Source: Bromus sterilis (taxonomy: Eukaryota > Streptophyta > Magnoliopsida > Poales > Poaceae). From it: a stretch of 64,000 nucleotides of DNA. Positions 11,912 to 24,370 of the stretch are shown here, one piece after another. The DNA is taken from NCBI GenBank assembly GCA_950022295.1, contig OX465598.1, positions 340,579,324 through 340,643,323 of the forward strand, in the 5' to 3' direction. Both the position numbers and the translations under genes were made by a program. The notes beneath the pieces are model-generated. The model saw only the letters and a program-made list of their open reading frames with translations, searched no databases and was not told the DNA's origin. Position 1 is the stretch's first letter. Every line of letters starts with the position of its first letter.

Positions 11912-14900
11912 ATGTCGGGTGGAACTCGTAGTGCTGTTCTTCGGAATCGAGACCGTGTTCGGAATCGAAATGATGATGAACCTCTACCACCGCCTTCTGC
12001 GGCGGAAATCATGATGGAAGCTGAGCGGAATAGACGTGATCAAACACGCCTTCTGGAGCTCATCGAGCAGAATACCGCCCACCATCGTAATGTGGTGGTC
12101 AGCATTCAGGACTTCATCCTCCTCAAGCCACTGATATTCCGATGTTCTTCTGAGCCCCTTGAAGCTGATGATTGGCTCCGTTCCATCGAGCGTAAGCTTG
12201 ATACTGCACATGTTGCTCCCGATGACCGAGTTATTTTCGCGGTATACTTCCTGGAAGGTGCTGCTCTTCAGTGGTGGGAGAACTATGTTGCAATGCAGCC
12301 AGATGGTCACGTAGTGACTTGGCAGGAGTTCTGTGTTGCCTTTCGAGGGTACCACATTCTGGATGAGTTGATGGAGCACAAGAAGGAAGAGTTCTGCAAT
12401 CTGAATCAAGGAGAGATGTCCATTCATGAGTATGTGAGGGAATTCAATCGTCTTGCTCGTTATGCCCAAGATGAGATCACCACCGATGCCAGAAAGCAGG
12501 CAAGGTTCCGTAAGGGACTTAGCCCTATCCTTCGCCATGATCTCAACCTCATCGAATTTGCCACCTTTGAGGATTTAGTCAACAGATCCTTCAGAGCTGA
12601 GCATGGCAATGAAGTTTTCGAAAAATCTCGCAAGCATGCTCTTGAGCTTGCCCCTTCTTCCAGTTCACACCCTCAGAAGCGCATGATCTGGATTCCTAAC
12701 AGTTTGATCCACCAAAACAACCCACCGAGGCCATCACTTGTGCCGCCTCGTCCTCCAGCTCCACCAAACAACCCAGCTCCCCGCACTATCTTTGGAGCCT
12801 GCTTTAGATGTGGCCAGCCTGGTCACTACACTCGTGAGTGCCCCGTCAACCAAAATGCTCCACCCCATGCCAAAGGAAAACCCATTGTTCGTGCCAAACC
12901 ACCCCCGAAGGTTTCCACTTCCAAGCCATCCACCTCAGAAAATCTTGGACGTGTGAACCAAATCTCAGCTGAGGAAACTGATGGTACTTCTGACGTCATT
13001 CTTGGTACGCTCCCAGTCAATTTTGTTCCCACTTCTGTTCTTTTCGACCCAGGAGCATCTCACTCATTCATGTCGGAGAGTTATGCACTTCGACATGATG
13101 TATCCTTTGAAGAAATGTTCACCCCTATGATCATTCAAAATCCTGGTTCCAAATGGCAAACTAATAGAGTAAGCCATGGCAATCAAATTGCAATTGAGGG
13201 TTTAGTATTCCTTGCTTCACTCATAGCCCTCAAGTCTTCATACATTGATGTCATCCTTGGTATGGATTGGTTATCAAGACAACATGCTTTTCTTGATTGT
13301 AAAGCCAAGTCAGTTAGACTTACACACTCTTCAGGCCAGACAATAGATTACACCTCACCCAGAACAAGAAACCAAGTACAATCTTTGAATGTGCTTCCCC
13401 TTCCTGACCTTGAAGATGTTCCGGTGGTTCGTGACTTCCCGGATGTCTTTCCTGAAGAGCTGCCGGGCATGCCACCCGACAGGTGTGTAGAGTTCATAGT
13501 GGACCTTATACCAGGCACAGCCCCAATATCTAGACGCCCATATAGAATGGCCCCACGTGAGTTAGCTGAGATTAAAACCCAACTGGAAGCTTCGTTGGCA
13601 AAAGGCTTCATCCGCCCTAGCTCATCGCCATGGGGTTGCCCCGTTCTGTTCGTAACGAAGAAAGATGGAACAGAAAGGATGTGCATAGACTATCGCCCGC
13701 TAAATCTAGCGATGATAAAGAACAAGTACCCACTGCCCAGGATCAATGATCTTTATGATCAACTTGCAGGATCCTCTGTCTTCTCCAAGATGGATTTGAG
13801 ATTAGGTTATCATCAAATCAAAATCCAAAATGAGGACATTCCCAAAACGACTTTTACTACTCGTTATGGTCTTTACGAGTACACCGTCATGTCCTTTGGT
13901 TTAACCAATGCCCCCGCCACTTTTTCACGCATGATGAACTCGATCTTCATGGAGTATTTGGACCAGTTCGTCGTGGTTTACCTCGATGACATCCTTATAT
14001 ACTCGAAGAAAGAAGAAGAACATGCCGAACACCTAAGGCTGGTATTGATGAAACTTAGAGAGCATCGCCTGTATGCTAAATTCTCCAAGTGTGAATTTTG
14101 GCTACCACAAGTGACCTACTTAGGCCACGTGATTTCTGCAAAAGGCATTGCTGTGAATCCCGAGAGAGTTCAGGTCGTCCTTGACTGGACTCCACCTGAA
14201 TCGGTTAAGCAAGTTAGGAGTTTTCTTGGCCTAGCCAGCTATTGTCGTCGCTTCGTCGAGAACTTTTCTAAAGTTTCAAAGCCTCTGACTGAACTCCTCA
14301 AGAAAGATAAGAAATTCCTATGGACTTCCAAGTGCGAGGAAAGCTTTCAAGAGCTAAAAAGAAGATTGACTTCTACACCCATACTTGCACCTCCAGACAC
14401 CAAAAAGGATTTCGAGATCTATTGTGACGCATCACGGCAAGGGTTAGGATTCATACTTCTGCAAGATCGACATGTGGTAGCTTATGCTTCACGCCAGTTG
14501 CGGCCACATGAAGAGAACTATCCTACCCATGACCTTGAACTCGCTGCCATAGTTCATGCCCTAACAACTTGGCGACATTACCTCCTTGGTAATCGTTGTG
14601 AGATCTATTCCGACCACCAAAGCCTCAAATACATTTTCACCCAGCCAGATCTTAATCTCAGGCAAAGACGCTGGATTGAGTTGATAAAAGATTACGACGT
14701 AGGAATTTCTTACACCCCAGGCAAAGCCAATGTCATGGCTGATGCACTAAGTCGTAAGTCGTACTGTAACAACCTCATGTTACAGCAGTATCAACCATTT
14801 CTTCATGAGGAATTTCGAAAGCTCAATCTTGAGATAGTTCCTCGTGGATCTCTTTTCAACTTGGTGGCAAAACCAACCCTTGAGGATCAAATCATAGTTG

Positions 14901-15971
14901 CCCAAAGGCGTGCACGAGGTGTTCGCCGGATCAAGGAGAACATTGCTAGCGGAGTTGCTAAATGTTTCTCCACAGATAGTAAGGGAACGGTATTCTTTGA
15001 AAACCGTTTGGTAGTACCTAAGAATAGGGAACTAAGGAAACTCATCCTCAAAGAAGCCCATGACACACCCCTCTCAATTCATCCCGGTTGCACAAAAATG
15101 TACCGAGATCTACGCCAGAGATTTTGGTGGACTAGGATGAAGAGAGACATTGCTCGATTTGTTGCCAAATGTGATGTTTGTCGTCGCATTAAGGCAGAAC
15201 ATCAAAGACCTGCTGGTACACTTCAACCTTTGCCTATTCCAGAGTGGAAATGGGACAAAGTCGGTATGGACTTCATCACCGGCTTTCCAAAAACCCATAA
15301 AGGAAATGATGCCATCTTCGTTGTCATAGATAGGCTTTCCAAAGTTGCTCACTTCCTTCCAGTTCGCGAGTCTATAACTGCTAGCCAGTTAGCGGACTTG
15401 TACGTCTCTAGAATTGTGTCTCTTCACGGTGTTCCTTTGGAAATCAATTCTGATCGTGGTAGCCTTTTCACCTCTAGATTTTGGGGAAGCTTCCAACATG
15501 CTATGGGAACTCATCTCTCCTTTAGTACAGCTTTCCACCCTAAATCTAGCGGTCAAGTCGAAAGGGTTAACCAAATTCTTGAAGACATGCTCAAAGCTTG
15601 TGTTATCTCATTCAAAAATAATTGGGAGAAGTCTCTTCCATTCGCCGAATTTGCTTATAACAACAGTTTTCAATCTAGTCTGAACATGGCTCCTTTTGAA
15701 CTCCTATATGGACGACGATGTCGAACACCCTTAAACTGGTCAGAAACCGGTGAAAGACAACTCTTTGGACCGGATATGATCAAGGAATCAGAAGAGCAAG
15801 TTCGCATTGTTCGTAATCGTTTGAAAGCCGCACAGTCTCGTCAGAAAAGCTACTATGATCGTCATCATAGAAAGGAAAGCTATAATCTGGATGAGAAGGC
15901 TTACCTCTGGGTTACTCCTCTGAAGGGAACCCAACGATTCGGTATCAAAGGCAAGTTGGCCCCACGTTACA
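11912..15971 (+). CDS. Gag-Pol polyprotein of gypsy element G1, first segment
   Basis: The frame is open for over 1350 codons from the first ATG about 470 bp after the LTR. Domains in order: retrotransposon Gag about residues 70-240; CCHC knuckle CFRCGQPGHYTREC from residue 297; aspartic protease with DPGASHSF at D379; reverse transcriptase with YLDD at 690-693; RNase H starting at IYCDAS, D839; integrase with an HHCC finger (HPGC, then CDVC) and core residues in MDFI, NSDRG and VERVNQ. At residue about 1353, in the integrase C-terminal region, an inverted solo LTR interrupts it; the frame resumes at 20074. No internal stop or frameshift is visible. The protease reads Asp-Pro-Gly where Asp-Ser/Thr-Gly is canonical. 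Translation after 15971 into the solo LTR adds only 13 foreign residues to 16009. Confidence 0.93.
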
Positions 15972-18900
15972 TGTCGGGACCCGGGGTTAGCGTATGCAAG
16001 TACAGCTAAGACATAGTCATATGGAGAGCCGAGAACCGCACCCACTTGTCTAAGCAGACAAGGCCAAGCACTGAACATTCTCGGAAAGCATCGTACGTGA
16101 GGGGAATCCCATCCAGGCCGGATGATCAACTGAGATGGGTCCTCATTGTCCGCACACAAGTCTAAAGATATGGGTGGTGAACTCCCATATTCAAAGACAA
16201 GTCGCCTCAACCATATTATCGACTATCTCAAAACTCTCACATAGACTTACTCCAGCCCGATCACTTAGTCGGGGTCTAGGGCGGGCTCGATCATACCACA
16301 AAGTGTGCACGAGACGGAGTCTCGAGCAATCGCATCGCGATGCCCCAAGCTGCGCACAGTTAAGGGCCACTTGGTGTATGAAAGACCGCCAGCCAGAACA
16401 CAACTAAGGTCTCGAAAACCCATACAAAGACATGCATGTTATAAACATACACGCAGCACACATGCCTTGTATGAACAGCAGGTACCATTGCAATTCTCTA
16501 CAAAGTGTACATTTTATTTATAACTCTTATAGAGTACACACAGAGATCACATACATGTGATCCAACATTACAACACAGAACGGAAGCAAATTATGTCTGA
16601 GTACAGACAAGTTTAACGAATGGCTTAAGAAGCCTTATTTAAACACAAAGCCCTCCACGCGAGAACCAGTCTGCTGACTGGGACTATACTAGCTTAACTT
16701 TAGTCGTCCAGCTCGATGAAGAAGCCACCTTCGGGGTCAGTGGCGTCATCTAAAACATATATTAAGCAAACGTGAGTACAAAGGCGTACTCAGCAAGACT
16801 TACATAGGAGCTATACTACTCATGCACATGTATTAAGGTAAAGGAGGTGGGGTTCACTTGCAGAAATGCCAGCTTTGACTTGGCTAGTCCTGAACTACGA
16901 GTACCAGACTTGAGGTAAGAAGCGTACACGAGTCCACTACTTTCACCAAACAAATACACCACTATGGTGCCTTCCTCGACTTCCCCACGAGAAAGCACGC
17001 CATAGCACTCACACTTAGCTTGGTGTGTTTTAGAAGTATCCGGTTCAAGTTATCTAATAATCAAGCTAAGCTTTCCAAGTAGTCCATAACCGCGGACGCG
17101 GCTATTCGAATAGTTTTGTTAACCTTGCAAGGGTGTACCGCTACACACACATGATCATCATTTACCGCCTTTGATCTCGACACCATTCAAGGGGTGCCAG
17201 CGAGGATGCTCACCACAACTGTTACCTCATAGCCTATCTAGTCCAAGAAAGCCGCCTACTTGGGTTGGCTACCACTATCGTGAACCCGGCCGGTTTACCG
17301 AAGTGGACCCAAGCGATGTGTGTGTGGTGCATAAGCCGGTCTCGGATGAGCCGTTCTCTCACTTAGCATCCAGGCCACAAGCCTACCAGAACTCCGAACT
17401 ACTGCGACATCTGGACATCGAAAGGGATGAGTTAATAAGTCGAGAGGGGTCAGTGAGCCCAATGTGTGGTTGTACTCTTCATCTTGGATCACCACACAAG
17501 AACTCGGACTTAGGGCGGTGTTCAACGAGACAACCCACCGTGTACTCCTACACAGCCTCTCATCGTTCACCTTGTATTAGGGTCGATTCACCAACACTTT
17601 TCTACCATCATCAACATGATCACTACCATCCCGACTCACATCACAGTAACAACATGGTATCATACTAAGCATGCAATAAGCGATAACATTTGCAGGGGCC
17701 ACATGATATCAAACAACTCCTACAGTTGCTAGGATTGTGGTTTGCTTACTACTGTGACAAAAGATAGGTCATGCAAAGGAATGGGTTCATCTATGCGGTA
17801 GAAACGAAGCATGGTGATCATCCTATACAATGCATAAGCGAGACATGAGAGGGAAGTGGGATTTTATCGACATGATCAATGGGGTTTTGCTTGCCTTGCT
17901 GACGAGGTTCGGGTTCTGGATCTTCAGCGAAGGGGGTGACCTCTTGCTCCGGTTCCACCTCTACTCGACAAACAAAGCACGAAGTAGCAATCAATATGAA
18001 TGCAATGCTCAAGCACATGATTGAATGTTAAAGCTTGAAGTATAAGTTTTGATGTGTGAGGCAATTCCATTTAAGTGGAATATATTGCATTTTTAAAATG
18101 CAATTTCAAATTCCACATTTGAATTCAACATTAACCAAGTCATATGTGATATAGTTTGATCATTTTGAATTACCTTCAAATGTGTATGATATGCCTCTGA
18201 TATGTAAGTGAAATGTAGCATGTTTCCATGGTTCAAGTTGCAAAAAATATTTGAATTGAATTTGATTTAATTCCATTTAAAACAAATAACAAATGCTACT
18301 GATAACATTTTAAATTCAACTCAAACAGAGTTGAAAGTTGCATATTTGGAAAGATAATTTTCTCCTGATCATTTTTCATATATTATTTGTCCAATTTGGA
18401 GTTAATATGAATTTTCTATGAATTTCCAAAGTTTGGGGTATTTTCTGGAATTTCTGGAATTCTTTTAATCCTTTTTATTTTCTGGAAAAGCATTACTGCG
18501 TCATTATGATGTCATGCTGGCGTCAGGGCGTTGACCAGAGTCAAACTGACCTATGGGGTCACCCTGTCAGCCTCTCATGGATAAATCCCTGTTAATTAAG
18601 TTAACAGAGAGATTAGAGGGGGGGCCTGGGCCCACTTGTAAGTGACTCAGGGGTTGGTTAGTTAGTGCTAATCGTCTGGCCACGTCATCTCGCCGGCGGC
18701 TCAACGCCGGCGACCATCCAGCACGGCGGAGCTCCTCAGGACGACGGTAAGGGGCACGATTCGCAACGCCGGAGGCACTGGAGTGCAGCCCGTGCACTCG
18801 CGCTTCACGTGGAAGCCACGGGATGGCCAAGGGGTGACGGAGACGACGGCGGGGACCTCCCCGGCGGCAACTGGAGCATGGCTTGGAACGGGATTGGGCT

Positions 18901-20068
18901 AGGGGGCTCGTCAGGGTGTTGGGTTGGTCGGAATCGGACCAGAAGAGCTCGGCGAAGACGACGGACAGGATCTCAAGCTCGTTTGCTTCACGGGCGTCTG
19001 CTGGCGAGCACACCGGCGGCGAGGAGCCACGGCTCCCATGGCGGCGTAGGATACAGAGCGATAGGGGGCTGGCTAGGCGAGGGGAAACGCTCACCGAGAT
19101 GCGGGGAGTGCAACGGCGCAGTCGATGGAGGCGGGGAAGGCTTGACGACGGCGAATCGAAGACGGCGAGGTTGTGGGTCCGGCGAGGTCGTGATGAAGCT
19201 TGCGTCGTCCACGAGGGCTCCTCGGTCCAATTGATCGGCCACGGTGATGAAGACGGCGATGGCGGACGTCCTGGACAGGCTGGGGCGGCGAGTGGAGGCC
19301 AGTGGCCGCGGTGGCGCACGGCGGCGAGCTACGGGGCGCTCGGGTCTTCGCTGGTTTCGCACGGGAGAGAGGAGGAAGAGGGTTCCAGGGGGGGAAAGAA
19401 GTGGATGAGCACGAGGGGTTCTCCACGACGCTAGAAGGCGGCCGGGGAGCAGCCAGGCAGCTGCCTGGCAGCCATGCCATGGCCGGCGGCGAGCTGCCTG
19501 CCTGCCTGGCCTGTGGAGAAGACGACCCTGCCCCTTTGGGCTGGGCCGCCTCTGCTGGGCCAGGTGGGCCAGGTAAGTGGCTTTCAGCCTTTTTCTTTTT
19601 CTGTTTAATCTTTCCTTTCTCTTTTTCTGTAATTTGTTCTGTTTAGCTAAAATAAATAGCTAAACATTTTATTAAATGCTGAAAACTTTTACATGGCCTC
19701 ATAATAATATAGACTAGCCACTCATAAACTTTCAACATTTTTAAAATTCAAAAGATTTGAATTTTAAATCAAATAGGGTTATTTCTTTATTTCCAAGGTA
19801 CTGTTTGAATATTTGAAAAATCTATGAGCATGGGGTGGGTCCCACATCACTTGATATGTGATCACACTCATTTATAAGACTTTTCAAAACTCTAACATGA
19901 ATTTTTGGAAAAGATTTTTATCTGGCCTTTTGAATTAAATCATCTGGGGGGGGTGTTCCTTCTCCCATTTGGATTTTGAAATTGATTTTCAAGGTTTCTT
20001 TTTGAAACTTTTGCATGATGCAAAGGTACTAGCTAACCCTAGCACATACCTAACAGAGGGATCTGACA
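15972..20068 (-). mobile_element. Inverted solo LTR of a related gypsy element
   Basis: The sequence is a reverse-oriented full LTR: it starts TGTCGGGACCCGGGG (complement of the LTR 3' end) and ends at TCTGACA (complement of the 5' TGTCAGA). It is flanked by the perfect 5-bp duplication TTACA (15967-15971 and 20069-20073). No primer site, interior or second LTR is present, so it probably formed by LTR-LTR recombination after insertion. It is clearly diverged from the LTRs of its host element, especially in the GC-rich middle (about 18650-19560), so it is a different subfamily or an older lineage. Confidence 0.92.
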
Positions 20069-20073
20069 TTACA

Positions 20074-20474
20074 TCGTACCTTTCCGCATTCTTGCTAAAT
20101 GTGGAGAAGTTGCCTACCAACTTGAACTACCCCCTCACCTTTCCCGAGTACATGATGTATTCCATGTGTCACAACTCAGGCGTTGCTTCAAGGACCCCAT
20201 CCGCAAAGTCGACCATGAAACGCTTGATCTCCATGATGACCTTTCTTATCGAGAATACCCTGTTCGTGTTCTTGATTCAGCCGAGCGCGTCACTCGCCGA
20301 AAGAAGATCAAGTTCCTCAATGTGCAATGGTCACACCACTCTGAGAAAGAAGCCACGTGGGAAAGAGAAGACCGTCTCAGTGCTGAGTATCCCTCCTTCC
20401 TCCCGCAGACTTCTGAATCTCGGGACGAGATTCTTTTGAGTGGGGGCGAGTTGTCACAACCCCAAGTTTGGTAA
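20074..20474 (+). CDS. Gag-Pol of G1, second segment: integrase C-terminus and chromodomain
   Basis: Skipping the solo LTR and one TTACA copy, the codon frame at 15968 continues unchanged from 20076. It passes through the PFRIL and HDVFHVSQLRRC motifs found at the end of plant gypsy integrases. It then enters a chromodomain-like segment with EYPVRVLDSAERV, VQWSHHSEKEATWE and LSAEYPSFL. This is the feature that defines chromoviruses, and it is thought to steer integration through histone marks. The stop codon (20472-20474) lies 20 bases inside the 3' LTR, so the last residues are LTR-encoded. Confidence 0.88.
20438..20451 (+). other. Polypurine tract of G1
   Basis: GAGTGGGGGCGAGT lies directly before the 3' LTR start TGTCACAACC. 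It is purine-rich apart from a T and C and sits where plus-strand priming is expected. It also lies in the gag-pol frame. Confidence 0.75.
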
Positions 20475-23400
20475 GTGCTAGGGTTTGAGTTCACCTTTGC
20501 ATCATGAAAAATTCAAAAGAAAATTCAAAAATGGGGAAAAGAAAAGCCCTGAGAAATTTAAATCAAATGGCCAGATAAAAATCTTTTTCCAAAAATCATT
20601 TGAACATTTGGAAAATTCCTATAAATGATGCTGATCATTTTAAAAGTGGTTTGGGATCAATCCCATGCTCATGGAATTTTCTAATTTTCAAATAATGGCT
20701 TGGAAATTAAATAAACCCCTATTTGATTTGAAATTCAAATTATTTGAATTCCAAAAATGCCCAAAAGTTATAAGTGGCTAGCTACTTATATTCTAAGCCC
20801 ACATAAAAGTTTTGGGTATTTTATAAAATGCTCTGGTATTTTTATTTATTGGAGCAAACAAAGGACAGAAAAATAAAAAGAAAAGAAAGCAGCGACTTAC
20901 CTGGCGCCCTGGGCAAGGCCCACTCGCCTTGGCCTCGGCCCAGCCCAGCTCGCCGCGTGTCGTCTTCCTCCCCGCCCCTCCAAGCAGCTCGCTGGAGCTG
21001 GGGAGTGCGGCGACGACGCCACGACAACGACCGAGGCTTCTAGGCCTCCCCCTCCCTCTCTCTTGCGCCACGCATCGCAGCAGAAGCCCCCCCCCCACAC
21101 CTCCAGCTCACCCCAGTCCCTCTCTTTCCCCTCCGGCGACGAAAACCCGAGCGCCCCCGTGACCTAGCCGGAGCGCGCCGACGCCCCGACGTGGCCACCG
21201 GCAGCCCGAGGCCCCGCCGTCTTGTCCATTCGATCCAGCGTCGACGTCCTCTTCGAACCCCCGCCTCAATTGAAGCTTGGAACCACCGGAGACGTTGCGA
21301 GCCCCAAGACTTCGCCGCCGGCCGCCGAGGAGGAGACCTCCGAATTTGCCGCCACCGAGCTCCCTCCGGCTTCTCGAGCCCTTCTTCGCGTTCACGGTGA
21401 GGAGCTCGCCTTTTCGCCCCTGTTCCCGCCTCCTCCCGTGCCCCGAAGCCCAATTCCGGCGAGGTCCGAGCTCGGCCTGCCGCCGCAGTTGAAGTAGCCA
21501 TGGCCACAGGCCTCCCCGCGTTGCCCCGATGGCACAAGTGGACGCACGCGAGCCCCAGCTCCCTGCCCGTGCCCTCCAGAACCCTCCCCGTGCCAAAACT
21601 CCCAGTCCGGCGAGAGCGCCGCCGTGCCCGAGCCGCCGGCGTTAAGCCGCCGGGCACTTAGCCCTAATCACCCTCTAATCCTAACCCCTGGGCCACTGAC
21701 AGTGGGCCCAGGCCACTAACTAACCACTGTTAGTTTTAAACTAACAGGGATTTAACCCCACAGAGACAGACAGGTGGGCCCCTGTTGTCAGCCCCCCCTA
21801 GCGTCATGCTGACCTCATGATGACGCAATAAACAGAAAAGATTTAAAAGAATTAAACAAATTCCAGAAAATGGCAGAAAATAGGACAAACTTTGGAAAAT
21901 CATAATAAATTCATACTAACTCCAAATATAGCAAATAATATATGAAAAATGATCAGGAGAAAATTATCTATCCAAATATGCAACTTTCAACTTTGTTTGA
22001 GTTGAATTTAAATTCTGATCAGTAGCTTTTGCTATTTGATTTAAATGGAATTAATTCAAATTTAATCCAAATGCAATTCCACTTTGAACCTTTGCAATGC
22101 ACATATGATCACCTACACTTCAGAAGCTTATCACACACATCATCATTTGGATTACAAAATACAAATACTAGCAAATGCAACTTAGACCAATTTAAATACA
22201 ATTGGAGTTTGAATTTGAATTCTCTTTCAAATCAACTTCAATTAACTTGTTGCAAATGGAACCTAGATCACATCAATACAATTCACATCATTTGACAACA
22301 TAATCATGTGCTTGAGCATTGCAACTTATTTATGCTTTGTTTATATTGTTTGCTCGGATAGAAGTGGATCCGGAACCCGAGGTCACCCCCTTCGTTGAAG
22401 ACCCCGTGACTGAACCTCGTCAGCAAGGCAAGCAAACCCCCATTGATCATGTCGATAAAATCCCACTTCCCTCTCATGTCTCGCTTATGCATTGTTTAGG
22501 ATGATCACCATGATAACGTTTCTACCACATAGTTGAACCCATATCCTTTGCATGACCTATCATCTTGTCACAGTAGTATGCAAACCACAATCCTAGCAGA
22601 TGTAGGAGTTGGTTGATATCATGTAGCCCATGCAACTGTTACTGCTTATTGCATGCTTAGTGGTACAATGAGGTTGCTTATGATGTGATTCGGGATGATG
22701 ATAAACATGGTGTTGATGAAAGTGAAATGTGTTGGTGAATCCACCCTAATACAAGGTGAACGATGAGAGGCTGTGTAGGAGTACACAGTGGGTTGTCTCG
22801 TTGAACATCGCCTTAAGTCCGAGTTCTTGTGTGGTGATCCAAGAAGAAGAGTACAACCACACATTGGGCTCACTGACCCCTCTCGACCTAGTACCTCACC
22901 CCGTTCGAACCCCAGGAGTCGCATTAGTTCGGAGTTCTGGTAGGGTTGTGGCACGGTCTGCGAATTGGATGAACGGCTTTTCAAGACCGGCTTGGGACCC
23001 TGCACACATCGTTTGAGGATGTACTGGAACCTCGGCCGGACTTCCATATGGATCCCCCTCAGATAGGCGACTCTCTGGACTAGAACGGAGCTGTGGGCGA
23101 AGTGTTGTGGTGGCATCCTCGCTGTCATCTCTTGAACTGTGACATGCAAAAGGCGGTAACTGATGACACGTCTGTGTAGCGGTACACCCCTGCAGAGTTA
23201 ACAAAACTATTCGAATAGCCGCGTCCGCGGTTAAGGACTGCTTGGAAAGCTTAGCTTGATTATTAGACAACTTGAACTGGATACTTCTAAAACACACCAA
23301 GATAAGCGTGAGTGCTATGGTGTGCTTCTCGTGGGGAAGTCGAGGAAGTAACCATAGTGGTGTAATTGGTTGAAGAGATGTAGTGGACTCGTGTACGCTT

Positions 23401-24365
23401 CTTACCTCAAGTCTGGTACTCGTAGTTCAGGACTAGCCAAGTCAAAGCTGGCACTTCTGCAAGTGAAACCCCACCTCCCTTTACCTTGATACATATGCAT
23501 GAGTAGTATAGTTCCTATGTAAGTCTTGCTGAGTACGATTTTGTACTCACGTTTGCTTAATCTATGTTTTAGATAAACCCACCGACCCCGATGGTGGCAT
23601 CTAACCGAAGCTCGAAGATTGAAGACTCAGACCAAGACCAAGCTAGTGTAGTCCCAGTCAGACGACTGTTTCCCTCGTGGAGGGCTTGTTTTTAGATAAG
23701 GCTTCTCTAAGCCATTTGTTAAACTTGTCTGTACTCAGACCTACTTTGCTTCCGCTTGTTTGTTGTAATGTTGGATCACATGCTTGTGATCTCTGTGTGC
23801 ACTCTGTAAGGGTTATTAATAAAGATGTATACTTCGTAGAGAATTGTAATGATACCTGCTGTTCATACAAGGCATGTGTGCTGCGTGTATGTTTATAACA
23901 TGCATGTCTTTGTATGGGTTTTCGAGACCTTAGTTGTGATCTGGCTGGCGGTCTTTTATACACCAAGTGGCCCTTAGATGTGCGCAGCTTGGGGCATCGC
24001 GATGCGATTGCTCGAGACTCTGTCTCGTGCACACTTTGATGTATGATCGAGCCCGCCCTAGACCCCGACTAAGTGATCGGGCTGGAGTAAGTCTATGTAA
24101 GAATTATGAGATAGTCGATAGTATGGTTGAGGAGACTTGTCTGTGAATATGGGAGTTCATCACCCATATCATTAGACTTGTGTGCGGACGATGAGGACCC
24201 ATCTCAGTTGATCATCCGGCCTAGATGGGATGCCCCTCACGTACGATGCTTTCCGAGAATGTTCTGTGCTTGGCCTTGTCTGCTTAGACAAGTGGGTACG
24301 GTTCTCGGCTCTCCATATGACTATGTCGTAGCGGGACTTGCATACGCTAACCCCGGGTACCGACA
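20452..24365 (+). repeat. 3' LTR of gypsy element G1
   Basis: It matches 7512-11440 along its length with scattered substitutions and small indels, for example a shorter C run near 21087 and CATCATGAAAAATTC for CATCATGCAAAAACTC near 20503. The terminus is GGGTACCGACA, followed by the target duplication CTTCA. The matching AATAAA is at 23818-23823. Confidence 0.93.
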
Positions 24366-24370
24366 CTTCA

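Larger units (their letters stand above)
7512..24365 (+). mobile_element. Full-length Tekay/Del-type Ty3/gypsy chromovirus (element G1)
   Basis: It has two near-identical LTRs of about 3.9 kb (7512-11440 and 20452-24365), a tRNA-Met primer site (11445-11456), an unbroken gag-pol frame with a C-terminal chromodomain, and a purine tract before the 3' LTR. It is flanked by the 5-bp duplication CTTCA (7507-7511 and 24366-24370). Long LTRs plus a chromodomain point to the Tekay/Del clade. Only scattered substitutions separate the LTRs in the parts compared by eye, so the insertion is recent. Without the 4.1-kb solo LTR inside it would be about 12.8 kb and possibly complete. It landed in the CACTA Ulp1-like domain. 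Confidence 0.93.

Noticed and set aside
18567..19646. Long open frames (up to 250 codons) on both strands
   Set aside because: They lie in the GC-rich middle of the inverted solo LTR, and both strands and several frames are open at once.
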